Shown: positions 1-6,938 of the stretch, one piece after another
How the letters are laid out: every line of letters begins with the position of its first letter
How positions within the stretch are numbered: position 1 is the first letter of the stretch
DNA from: Flavobacteriales bacterium
GTDB taxonomy: Bacteria > Bacteroidota > Bacteroidia > Flavobacteriales > BACL11
Assembly (NCBI GenBank): GCA_002683775.1
Contig: NYTT01000090.1
Span: forward strand, 1-7,023
Length of the DNA stretch: 7,023 bases
Direction of reading: 5' to 3'
Program-made: the position numbers and the translations under genes
Notes under the pieces: generated by a model
Databases searched by the model: none
Told to the model about the DNA's origin: nothing
What the model saw: only the letters and a program-made list of their open reading frames with translations

Positions 1-312
1 ACACTTTGATCCTTTATCATTAAATGGTGAAAATGCAATACAAAATCAACTTTAGATGTTTCGGGGTCTGTTGCTATACGAATTGTAAAAGATAAATTTT
101 GTCAAAATCTAATTAAAAAATTTGGAAAACCAATAGTATCAACATCAGCAAATATTAGTGGAAGCAAAAACCCAAATAAATTTTCAGAAATTTCTAAAGA
201 AATAAAAAATAATGTTGATTATATCGTAAATTTGCGTAAAGAGGAAATCATGAGTATACCCTCTAAAATTATACTAATAAATACTGATGGTACTTATACA
301 AAAATAAGATAG
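1..312 (+). CDS. tsaC: Threonylcarbamoyl-AMP synthase (TsaC/Sua5/YrdC family), 3' part, apparent frameshift
   Basis: This enzyme makes threonylcarbamoyl-AMP from threonine, bicarbonate and ATP, the first step of the t6A37 modification of ANN-decoding tRNAs in the cytoplasm. The 5' part lies outside the window. The frame ending in TAG at 310-312 reads SVAIRI (67-84) followed by KPIVSTSANISG (127-162), the family's signature core, then DYIVNLR and PSKII, which match the usual C-terminal end of short single-domain TsaC. Going upstream, this frame hits TGA at 28-30 and 7-9, whereas the frame one base over reads LNGENAIQNQL and stops at TAG 53-55. Joining the two with one extra T in the TTT at 51-53 gives a continuous family-like sequence, so I infer a one-base deletion or sequencing error near 41-60. 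The stop overlaps the cca start by one base (TAGTG). Family assignment is firm; whether the gene is intact is not. Confidence 0.8.
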
Positions 313-1727
313 TGAATTACTCAAGAGAATTAAAGAATCAGATATTTAATATCATTCAAAAAGAAAGTGACAAATTAAAGTACCCAACATATGTAGTAGG
401 AGGCTGGGTAAGAGATTTATTACTCAAAAGAGAGAATACTGTTACTGATATTGATTTTGTATGTGTTGGAAGTGGCATCATACTTGCTGAAAAAGTAGCT
501 CTTACAATGGGCAAACAAGCAAGATTTAAAGTTTTCAAAAAATTTGGAACTGCTTTAATATCTTACAAGGGTGAAAACTACGAGTTTATTGGCGCTAGAA
601 AAGAGTCATACAGATCAAATAGTCGTAAACCAATAGTTGAAAACGGAACGTTTGAAGATGATCAAATAAGAAGAGACTTTACTATAAATGCTATTTCAAT
701 TCAGTTAAATAAAGATGACTTCGGAGAACTTATTGATCCATTTAATGGAATTGAAGATTTAAAAAATAAAATCATTAAGACTCCTGGAAATCCCAACAAA
801 ACTTACAGTGATGACCCATTAAGAATGATGAGAGCAGTTAGATTTGCTACACAATTGCATTTTGAGATAGAAAAAGAATCATATGAAGCAATCTTAAGAA
901 ATTGTGAGCGACTATCCATAATATCTCAAGAAAGAATAACTGAAGAATTAAACAAAATAATATTATCCCCAAAACCCTCAAGAGGTTTTAAAGTGTTATT
1001 TGAAACAAAATTATTACACCAATTTTTTCCTGAACTTGTTAAACTAGAAGGTGTAGAACGTGTTGGCAAACATGTACATAAAGATAATTTTTATCATACG
1101 ATTGAAGTATTAGATAATATTAGTATACATTCTAAAAATCTTTGGTTAAGATGGGCCGCTTTACTTCATGATATTGCAAAACCACAGACAAAAAAATACG
1201 AAAAGAAGCAAGGATGGACATTTCATGCTCATGAATTTATTGGAGGCAAAATGGTTCCTGGAATTTTCAGAAAACTAAAACTACCACTAAATGAAAAAAT
1301 GAAATATGTTCAAAAATTAGTTGCTCTTCATTTAAGACCTATTGTTTTAGCTAAAGATATCGTAACAGATTCTGCTATAAGAAGATTATTATTTGATGCA
1401 GGAAATGATATTGAAGATTTAATGACATTATGTGACGCGGATATAACATCAAAGAATATAAACAAGGTTAAAAAATATTTAAATAATTTTCAATCAGTTA
1501 GAAAGAAATTAAAAATTGTTGAACAAAAAGATCAAATAAGAAATTTTCAACCTCCAATTAATGGAATTGAAATAATGCAACTTTTTAATATTAAGGCAGG
1601 TAAAGAAATTGGTATTTTAAAAAAATCAATTAAGGATGCTATTCTTGATGGAAAAATTGAGAACAACAGAGATGAAGCTTTAAAATTTATATACAAAAAA
1701 GCTAAAGAACTAAATTTAAATAAATGA
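312..1727 (+). CDS. cca: CCA-adding tRNA nucleotidyltransferase with HD domain
   Basis: This 471-residue class II nucleotidyltransferase adds or repairs the 3'-terminal CCA of tRNAs using CTP and ATP. The head domain shows GGWVRD (30-35) and the metal-binding DID (46-48), then RRDFTINA (120-127), DDPLRMMRAVRFA (167-179) for template-like nucleotide recognition and ERITEEL (207-213). An HD phosphohydrolase-type domain follows, with His262, HDIAKP (286-291), the HAHEF histidines (305, 307) and His340. Length is normal for Bacteroidota Cca. The start is GTG: an in-frame TGA lies at 285-287 and there is no ATG before the first motif, so this is the only reasonable start. It overlaps the upstream tsaC stop by one base and the next gene by ATGA, suggesting translational coupling. 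A poly(A) polymerase from the same family is the alternative, but the HD domain, the operon partners and the phylum favour the CCA-adding enzyme. The HD domain suggests 2',3'-cyclic phosphatase or related activity, which is not proven here. Confidence 0.95.
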   Translation: MNYSRELKNQIFNIIQKESDKLKYPTYVVGGWVRDLLLKRENTVTDIDFVCVGSGIILAEKVALTMGKQARFKVFKKFGTALISYKGENYEFIGARKESYRSNSRKPIVENGTFEDDQIRRDFTINAISIQLNKDDFGELIDPFNGIEDLKNKIIKTPGNPNKTYSDDPLRMMRAVRFATQLHFEIEKESYEAILRNCERLSIISQERITEELNKIILSPKPSRGFKVLFETKLLHQFFPELVKLEGVERVGKHVHKDNFYHTIEVLDNISIHSKNLWLRWAALLHDIAKPQTKKYEKKQGWTFHAHEFIGGKMVPGIFRKLKLPLNEKMKYVQKLVALHLRPIVLAKDIVTDSAIRRLLFDAGNDIEDLMTLCDADITSKNINKVKKYLNNFQSVRKKLKIVEQKDQIRNFQPPINGIEIMQLFNIKAGKEIGILKKSIKDAILDGKIENNRDEALKFIYKKAKELNLNK

Positions 1728-2203
1728 ATATTGTATTACAAATATACTTAGAGCATAAAAATGATGTTATAAGAAATATTGAAATAGATTCTGAAAAATC
1801 TTTAGAAGAATTACATTACGAAATTATTAAATCTTTAAATTTGAACAAGCGTGAAATGGCATCATTCTATATGACAGATGAGGAATTTAATTTATTAAAA
1901 GAAATACCATTATTTAAAATAGATGAAAAGGAAGTTGGCGCCTGTGAGATGAAAGAGATTTCTATAACATCTGTATTCCCAATTATAAACTCACAGTTAA
2001 TTTATGTGTATGATTTCATGAAAATGTGGCGTTTCCTTGTAACTTATATATCCAAATCTGAAAACAACAAAGATCATTCAAATGTGATTTATCAAGTTGG
2101 TAAAATGCCAGATAGTGAAAATGAAATATATTTTGAATCTAACAATGATATAAGTGAGAATCGTGATGAATTAGAAGATGAATTAGAAGATGAATACTAT
2201 TAA
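1724..2203 (+). CDS. pRiA4b ORF-3-like (PRiA4_ORF3 / 'IS1096 passenger TnpR') family protein, function unknown
   Basis: This small soluble protein of 159 residues has no signal peptide or membrane segment. The features EIDSEKSLEELHYEI (near 20-34), MASFYMTDEEFN (45-56), EIPLF and LIYVYDFMKMWRF (92-104) match the pattern I know from Bacteroidota members of the pRiA4b ORF-3-like family. These often sit next to tRNA genes such as cca and miaA and carry a strongly acidic C-terminus, here ELEDELEDEYY. The family's biochemical role is unknown to me. Public names mentioning a plasmid or IS passenger are historical, and nothing here indicates mobility. The start is certain: TAA directly precedes the ATG in frame, and the ATG overlaps the cca stop (ATGA). 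The last 14 bases overlap miaA. Being locked between two tRNA genes suggests co-expression with them; a role in tRNA maturation is only a guess. Confidence 0.77.
   Translation: MNIVLQIYLEHKNDVIRNIEIDSEKSLEELHYEIIKSLNLNKREMASFYMTDEEFNLLKEIPLFKIDEKEVGACEMKEISITSVFPIINSQLIYVYDFMKMWRFLVTYISKSENNKDHSNVIYQVGKMPDSENEIYFESNNDISENRDELEDELEDEYY
2165..2194 (+). repeat. 12-bp tandem repeat (2.5 copies) at the orf159/miaA junction
   Basis: The unit GATGAATTAGAA occurs twice and is followed by GATGAA. In the upstream gene it encodes the acidic tail DELEDELEDE. In the miaA frame the last copy supplies the ATG start at 2190-2192, while an earlier copy holds an ATG at 2178 that is followed two codons later by TAG. 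Because the unit is a multiple of three, gain or loss of one copy would keep both frames. Confidence 0.85.
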
Positions 2204-3089
2204 AAGAGTAATATTTATTATTGGACCAACAGCAATTGGAAAAACAGATCTTAGTATTAAACTTGCAAAAGCCATCAAATGTGAAATAATATCATGTGAT
2301 TCAAGACAATTCTACAAAGAATTAAAAATTGGAACAGCACCACCCTCATCTTATAATTTAAAAATAGTAAAACATCACTTTATTCAGAACATTAGTATAA
2401 AAGAAGATTACAATGCTGGAAAATATGAGATTGATGCTATAAGCAAAATCAATGAATTACACGAAACTAATGATAGCGTAATTGTGGTTGGTGGATCTGG
2501 TTTATATATAGATGCTATTTGTAAAGGTTTTGATAAGATTCCTGAAGTTACAAAAGAAAATAGAGAAAGAGTAAAGAAATTATATGAAGAAAATGGATTA
2601 GTATGGCTGCAGGAAAAAATCAAAAAAATTGATCCTAAATATAAACTTTTAGAAGAAAATAAAAATCCAAAAAGACTATTAAGACAATTAGAAGTATTTG
2701 AGGAAACCGGAAGATCACTTTCATCATTTAGAACTAATACTGTTAAGAAAAGGGCTTTTAAAATAATAAAAATTGGTTTGCAGATAGACAGAGAATCTCT
2801 TTATAAGCGTATAAACTTAAGAGTAGATTTAATGATGAAATTAGGCTTTTTAAATGAAGTTAATTCATTATTAAAACACAAAAATATCAACTCATTGCAA
2901 ACTGTTGGGTACAGAGAAATATTTATGTTTCTTGAGAAAAAAATAACTTTACAAGAAGCTATTAATGATATAAAGAAAAACACAAGGAGATTTGCAAAAA
3001 GACAATTAACTTGGTTTAGAAAAGATAAAGAAATCATTTGGCTCAAAAAAAATGAACTGTCTGAAATATTATTTCTTATCTCAAAATAG
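2190..3089 (+). CDS. miaA: tRNA dimethylallyltransferase
   Basis: MiaA transfers dimethylallyl from DMAPP to N6 of A37 in tRNAs that read UNN codons, giving i6A (which MiaB may convert to ms2i6A). At 299 residues it has the normal length. The P-loop GPTAIGKT (12-19) is followed by DSRQFYKEL (37-45) with the conserved catalytic-site Asp-Ser, GTAPP (48-52), VVGGSGLYI (99-107), NPKRLLRQLEVFE (159-171, the usual QR(I)xRALE-like helix), RVDLMMKLGFLNEV (211-224), TVGYRE (238-243) and the C-terminal TRRFAKRQLTWFR (265-277). All hallmarks are present. The start at 2190 is fixed because a TAG lies in frame at 2184-2186 and the P-loop begins twelve residues in. It overlaps the upstream small gene by 14 bases, so it is probably expressed by coupling or reinitiation. 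Its 3' end overlaps, in antisense, the last codons of the convergent secreted-protein gene. Confidence 0.97.
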   Translation: MNTIKRVIFIIGPTAIGKTDLSIKLAKAIKCEIISCDSRQFYKELKIGTAPPSSYNLKIVKHHFIQNISIKEDYNAGKYEIDAISKINELHETNDSVIVVGGSGLYIDAICKGFDKIPEVTKENRERVKKLYEENGLVWLQEKIKKIDPKYKLLEENKNPKRLLRQLEVFEETGRSLSSFRTNTVKKRAFKIIKIGLQIDRESLYKRINLRVDLMMKLGFLNEVNSLLKHKNINSLQTVGYREIFMFLEKKITLQEAINDIKKNTRRFAKRQLTWFRKDKEIIWLKKNELSEILFLISK

Positions 3090-5979
3090 AAATTGTTCCA
3101 TTTATGGGATCAAATCCATTTCCTAATTCAATAGAATAGAAATATACACCATCAGGAACCTCAGCTCCATTTGTATTAGTTCCATTCCATTTTTCATAAT
3201 AACCAACTGATTCAAAAATCAATGAGCCAAATCTACCATATATACTCACTTTACTATCACTGTACAAAAAAGTATCTTCCAAGCTCCAACTATCATTTAT
3301 GTTATCTCCGTTTGGAGAAAATACATTTGGTATACATTCAGATGTTAATGAAGCAATTTTAAAAGAGGTATCTTCAATACAATTATTTGCATCAGTAACA
3401 GTTAGACTATAATTTCCAGGATTTAAACCAAGATTAATTGAATTTCCAACAAAACCATTCCACCATAGAAATGAATATGGGGCAATTCCTCCAGTAGCCG
3501 TAGCTTGAATATTAACATCTAAATTTTCTAAGTTACATTCAATTATTGAAGAAGCAGGGTCTAAAGTTATTATTAAATCATCAATTGTAAAATCTTCTCT
3601 TACTAGACAATTATTAACATCTGTAACTTCAACCCAATGCGACCCTGGGCATAAGTCAGATTTTTGTTTTACTTGACCATTACTCCATAAATAAGAGTAA
3701 GGCGATGCTCCCCAAAGATTAATATCATCATATACTGTAGTTGTTAAAACATCAACGATTCCAAAGGGTAAATCATACTCGACTAAAAGGGTATCTACGA
3801 CACTACAGTCATTTGAAAAATCTGTTGTAACAGCGAAGTAAGTTCCTTCACACAAAGAATATATATTCTCAGTAAATGAAATAGTATCTCCAAATATATT
3901 TATCCAGGTAAACCCAAAAGGACCTTCTGAAGTTGAACTAAAAACCTCTACATTAGCACTATAAGCAGACTCATTATAATTAATATCTGTGTTAAGTTCA
4001 TAATATTCAAGATTTATTGTATCAGAGACTGAGGTGCCACAAGAATCTGTGACTACAACCCAATATGTTAAATCCCACAATGAATCTATTGAACTTGTGG
4101 TATCTCCAGTACTCCATAAAAATGAAATAGGTGGTACACCTCCTAAATAAGTTAATGAAGCAGTAGCACCAAAATCACATCCAATATCTGAGTAATCTAA
4201 GAATATTTCTAGTGAATCTGGCTCAAGTATTACAATACTATCAGAGGCAATGCATCCATTACTATCAATAACATCAATTAAATAATTTCCTACTCCTATA
4301 ATTCTTTGTTGAGTAGTATCAGAATCATTCCATACAAAAGAATATGGATCTACTCCACCGTTAACTATTATATTTGCAGTTGTTAAAGCTCCATTACAGC
4401 TAAGTAGCAGTTGATCTGCAGTTAGATCTATTTCTAATAAATCAGGAGATTGTAAGACAAAATTGAACGTATCTATACATGACAATCCATCGTTAACAAT
4501 TAATACATAGAGCCCATCACTTAATGCATATAAAGAATCAGGTGTACCGGTTCCATTTAACCAATTATAACTTAATGGAGCTGTTCCGCCAGATAAATCT
4601 ATTGTAATAAATCCTTCTTCACCCCCAAAACAGTTTGATGGCGAAATTAGTGCATTTGTAACAATTTGATCAGATTCATTTAACTCAAAAGATTCTTGAT
4701 GAACACATCCAATTGAATCAACAATATTTACTAAATAACTACCTGCATATAAAAATTCATTGTCATAACTTCCCCACTGAACATCATATGGATAGTTTCC
4801 TCCATATATAGTATCAATAATAACATTTCCAGTCTGGTGACCAAAACAATCGACATGAGTTATAGATGCATTTACATTAATTTCAAATTGCGCAGAACAT
4901 CTCACACTAACAGTATCAATACATCCAAAATCTAAATCTTCAATAAAAATATTATACCATCCTGATGGTACAAACAAAGAATCTCCATTTGGTCCTTGAA
5001 GAATATCATAGTTAAATCCGAAATTAATATTTCCTCCCCCAAGCACACTATCAATCATCAGATATCCACTATCTGATTCACATATTAAAGGAAACGTTGT
5101 AGAAGCAAATGTTTGGTATGGATATGGCTGAGTTAGAATAAACGTATCAAGTAGTGTACAATTAAGTGAATCTGAAACAGATAGCAAATAATTTCCAGCA
5201 TATAAGCTGTCAAAAATAACTTGAAAAGAATTTGATAATAAAAAAGTTGAAGATGAAATACTATCACCAATAACAAATGATATAGTATCCCCTGAATTTA
5301 AATCAATTAAATAAGAATCATATTTTGGTTCAATAAAGAATGGCTTACCACCACTAACTGAAAATGAAATACTACCTGAATTAATATTTCTACAATTTAT
5401 GTTATCAGAATACACTGTATCAAAAACTAAATCAGAAGGAGATGAAATTATACTAGACAATGAATCAGTACAACCTAAAGAGTCAATAACAATAAATTGA
5501 TAGTTTCCAATTGGCAAATCATAAATTACTGTATCATCATATCCAGAGGAATATAATAAACTGTCAAAATACCATTCATAAAAATAAGGTTCAGCACCTG
5601 AGTACGCAACACTCTTAAGTAATCCAGAAGAGTCACCATAGCAGTTTATATTTTCATGTGAAGATCTTGTGCCAAGTGGACAACCAATATAAAATGTATT
5701 TGAAGTGTCACCTAAGATTATAACTCTATAGCTACCACATTTCTGTGTTATTAAAGTATCTTGATTTGCAGAATAAAAAACAGATGAAATAGTATCTGCA
5801 TCTATCCATCCTAAATCCTGATCATTAAATTGCCAAAAATCAACTTGAGAAGAGGAAAATATATCTAAAAAAATAGCTCCATCGTGAATACAATTATAAG
5901 ATCTAACTGAATCTGAAATAATTTGAGATTTTAACGAAAAACTACACATCAACATGAAAAATAAAACGATTCTATTCAT
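3076..5979 (-). CDS. Secreted SprB-repeat protein with gliding-motility-type (CHU_C, T9SS type B) C-terminal domain
   Basis: This is a predicted surface or secreted protein of 967 residues. An N-terminal Sec signal peptide (residues 1 to about 19: Arg3, hydrophobic stretch 4-16, likely cleavage after LKS or LKSQ) is followed by a non-repeat segment (20-110). Then come about ten degenerate SprB-type units (roughly 112-867), with the pattern NCxG...SGG..PY.F.W...L..G.Y.V.V.DS.GC, each usually holding one Cys at its start and one at its end. The C-terminal domain (882-967) begins IPNVFSPNGDNINDSW and includes VSIYGRFG, YEKWNGTNTNG and DGVYFYSIEL, the hallmark of the TIGR04131/CHU_C family that directs type IX secretion. 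It is rich in Asp, Ser and Asn. There is no catalytic domain that I can see; adhesin or gliding-associated roles are inferred from SprB. The start is the first ATG after in-frame TAA (6013-6015). Expression is probably from the promoter in the 38-bp gap, possibly with read-through from rnz. Confidence 0.92.
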   Translation of the reverse strand: MNRIVLFFMLMCSFSLKSQIISDSVRSYNCIHDGAIFLDIFSSSQVDFWQFNDQDLGWIDADTISSVFYSANQDTLITQKCGSYRVIILGDTSNTFYIGCPLGTRSSHENINCYGDSSGLLKSVAYSGAEPYFYEWYFDSLLYSSGYDDTVIYDLPIGNYQFIVIDSLGCTDSLSSIISSPSDLVFDTVYSDNINCRNINSGSISFSVSGGKPFFIEPKYDSYLIDLNSGDTISFVIGDSISSSTFLLSNSFQVIFDSLYAGNYLLSVSDSLNCTLLDTFILTQPYPYQTFASTTFPLICESDSGYLMIDSVLGGGNINFGFNYDILQGPNGDSLFVPSGWYNIFIEDLDFGCIDTVSVRCSAQFEINVNASITHVDCFGHQTGNVIIDTIYGGNYPYDVQWGSYDNEFLYAGSYLVNIVDSIGCVHQESFELNESDQIVTNALISPSNCFGGEEGFITIDLSGGTAPLSYNWLNGTGTPDSLYALSDGLYVLIVNDGLSCIDTFNFVLQSPDLLEIDLTADQLLLSCNGALTTANIIVNGGVDPYSFVWNDSDTTQQRIIGVGNYLIDVIDSNGCIASDSIVILEPDSLEIFLDYSDIGCDFGATASLTYLGGVPPISFLWSTGDTTSSIDSLWDLTYWVVVTDSCGTSVSDTINLEYYELNTDINYNESAYSANVEVFSSTSEGPFGFTWINIFGDTISFTENIYSLCEGTYFAVTTDFSNDCSVVDTLLVEYDLPFGIVDVLTTTVYDDINLWGASPYSYLWSNGQVKQKSDLCPGSHWVEVTDVNNCLVREDFTIDDLIITLDPASSIIECNLENLDVNIQATATGGIAPYSFLWWNGFVGNSINLGLNPGNYSLTVTDANNCIEDTSFKIASLTSECIPNVFSPNGDNINDSWSLEDTFLYSDSKVSIYGRFGSLIFESVGYYEKWNGTNTNGAEVPDGVYFYSIELGNGFDPINGTISILR
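3079..3336 (-). other. T9SS type B sorting domain (CHU_C / gliding motility C-terminal domain)
   Basis: These are residues 882-967 of the 967-aa protein. IPNVFSPNGDNINDSW, the Gly-Arg-x-Gly turn (YGRFG), the W-N-G-T segment and PDGVYFYSIEL, ending GTISILR, match the family that directs outer-membrane translocation by the type IX system in Bacteroidota. Unlike type A signals, type B domains generally need a dedicated PorP/SprF-like partner, and no such gene is in this window. Confidence 0.9.
3379..5646 (-). repeat. Array of about ten degenerate SprB-type protein repeats
   Basis: This is the repeat-bearing part of the secreted protein, residues about 112-867. Clear unit starts or cores are seen near residues 112 (NCYGDSSG), 195 (NCRNINSG), 300 (CESDSG), 378 (CFGHQTG), 450 (CFGGEEG), 528 (CNGALTT), 601 (CDFGATA) and 815 (CNLENL). 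The cores GGVDPYSFVW, GGVPPISFLW, GASPYSYLW and GGIAPYSFLW mark the Trp strand. The stretch 664-739 is a poorly conserved unit, and the unit near 740-791 lacks the opening Cys. Units are about 50-90 residues long and diverged in sequence, so recent copying is not evident at DNA level. Confidence 0.8.
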
Positions 5980-5995
5980 TATATTACAATTAATG

Positions 5996-6003
5996 CAAAT
6001 ATA
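5996..6003 (-). promoter_or_regulatory. Candidate Bacteroidota -7 box (TAnnTTTG) for the SprB-repeat gene
   Basis: On the minus strand the 38-bp gap between rnz and the secreted-protein gene reads TATATTTG, a full match to the TAnnTTTG element used by the Bacteroidota primary sigma factor. It lies 16 bases before the ATG, which would give a leader of only about ten bases. A good TTTG -33 element is not seen at the expected distance; the nearest is a weak TTCTG, about 15 bases upstream. A 12-bp palindrome ATATAATTATAT (6007-6018) lies just upstream. In such AT-rich DNA a chance match is possible. Confidence 0.4.
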
Positions 6004-6017
6004 CCAATATAATTATA

Positions 6018-6938
6018 TCAGAATTGCTTGAAATCTAGTACCATCCCAGATTTTGAAAGAAATGTATTCTTAAAATATTTTTTAGTTTCAATTAATAATT
6101 CAGAAGTGTCTTTATATCGCTTAGAATAATGACCAATAAGAAGATTTTTAGCTTTTGAACTCTTTGCTAGAGAAGCCGCTTGAAATGTTGTAGAATGACC
6201 AGTCTGTCTAGCTCTATCAAGCATATCTTCCTTAAATGTAGTTTCGTAATATAACAAGTCAATTTCTTTAAACTTTTCTATTAACAAATCACTATATCGA
6301 GTATCAGTACAGAAAGCATATCTTTTTGGCTTAGTATTCATTGTTGTTAAAGATTTATTCTTTATAACTTCACCTGTAGAATTAATCCAATCAGATCCGT
6401 TCTGTAAACTTATAAGTTTATCATGGGGAATATTATACTCTTCAACTTTAGATCTTACTATTTTTCTTGAAAACTTTTTCTCTTCAAACAAAAATCCTGA
6501 ACATTTAATAGTGTGATCAAGAATTATATTAGAAACTTTTATATTGTCATCTTCGTGAATAATTAACTCATCATTTTCAGGAAGAGGATGAAAAAAAAGT
6601 GGGTAATTTAAATCTGTGTTAGCTGCTTGAAGTTGTATTTCAATTATTGCTTCTAACTCTTTGTGTGCATGAATATGTAAATCTTTATTTCTTCCTAAAA
6701 GATGCATACTACTAATCAAACCAATTAAACCAAAATAATGATCTCCATGCAAGTGACTAATGAAAATATGATTAATTCTTTGAAAATTTAATTCATATTT
6801 ACGCAACTGGACTTGAGTTCCTTCACCACAATCAATTAAATAGCAACGCTCGTTCACATTTAATAGTTGTGATGTTGGATTTCTATTTACAGATGGTATT
6901 GCTGAGCTGGAGCCTAAAATAGTTAACCTAAAAGACAT
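6018..6938 (-). CDS. rnz: Ribonuclease Z (tRNA 3'-end endonuclease), short form
   Basis: RNase Z cuts the 3' trailer from precursor tRNAs after the discriminator base, leaving the end that Cca completes when CCA is not encoded. The 306 residues are typical of the short bacterial form. Zinc-binding motifs of the metallo-beta-lactamase fold are all visible: SHLHGDH (61-67), DHTIKCSGF with His142, CTDTRYSD with Asp212, GHST with His248 and IGHYSKRYKD with His270. The N-terminal LTILGSSSAIPS is the first beta strand and loop of the family. The region around 165-190 (NIPHDKLISLQNG) corresponds to the family's KL..G segment after the exosite arm. The start ATG is preceded two codons earlier by an in-frame TAA (6942-6944), so it cannot extend upstream. 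It follows the stop of the upstream T9SS gene by 11 bases, so the two may share a transcript. No Shine-Dalgarno sequence is seen, only TTAA repeats. Confidence 0.95.
   Translation of the reverse strand: MSFRLTILGSSSAIPSVNRNPTSQLLNVNERCYLIDCGEGTQVQLRKYELNFQRINHIFISHLHGDHYFGLIGLISSMHLLGRNKDLHIHAHKELEAIIEIQLQAANTDLNYPLFFHPLPENDELIIHEDDNIKVSNIILDHTIKCSGFLFEEKKFSRKIVRSKVEEYNIPHDKLISLQNGSDWINSTGEVIKNKSLTTMNTKPKRYAFCTDTRYSDLLIEKFKEIDLLYYETTFKEDMLDRARQTGHSTTFQAASLAKSSKAKNLLIGHYSKRYKDTSELLIETKKYFKNTFLSKSGMVLDFKQF

Noticed and set aside
41..60. Programmed frameshift at CTTTAG in tsaC, by analogy with the prfB CTTTGA site
   Set aside because: The prfB event is +1, while here a -1 shift would be needed, and TsaC genes are not known to use recoding. 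A base deletion is simpler.
356..538. Minus-strand open frame of 60 codons inside cca
   Set aside because: It lies opposite the conserved GGWVRD and DID region of cca and shows no family resemblance; it is a shadow frame.
1724..2203. Evidence of an insertion sequence, suggested by the 'IS1096 passenger' family name
   Set aside because: No transposase, terminal inverted repeats or target duplications are visible, and the gene overlaps two housekeeping genes.
2408..2623. Minus-strand open frame of 71 codons inside miaA
   Set aside because: It is antisense to the conserved GGSGLYI region and has a low-complexity Ser/Phe/Leu composition typical of the reverse of AT-rich coding DNA.
2801..3046. 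Minus-strand open frame of 81 codons inside miaA
   Set aside because: It is opposite the conserved GYRE and KRQLTWFR motifs; its hydrophobic look comes from reversed Lys/Asn/Glu-rich codons.
3107..3117. Inverted repeat GGAT-CAA-ATCC as a bidirectional terminator after miaA
   Set aside because: The stem is only four base pairs, has no T run and lies inside the coding region of the opposite gene.
5944..5952. Lipoprotein signal (LMC, Cys12) in the 967-aa secreted protein
   Set aside because: The residue before Cys12 is Met rather than Gly, Ala or Ser, and the hydrophobic core continues past it, so a standard signal peptide fits better.
5977..5995. CATTA...TAATG inverted repeat over the start codon of the secreted-protein gene as a translational switch
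   Set aside because: A five-pair AT stem with a nine-base loop would not be stable, and such matches are common in DNA this AT-rich.
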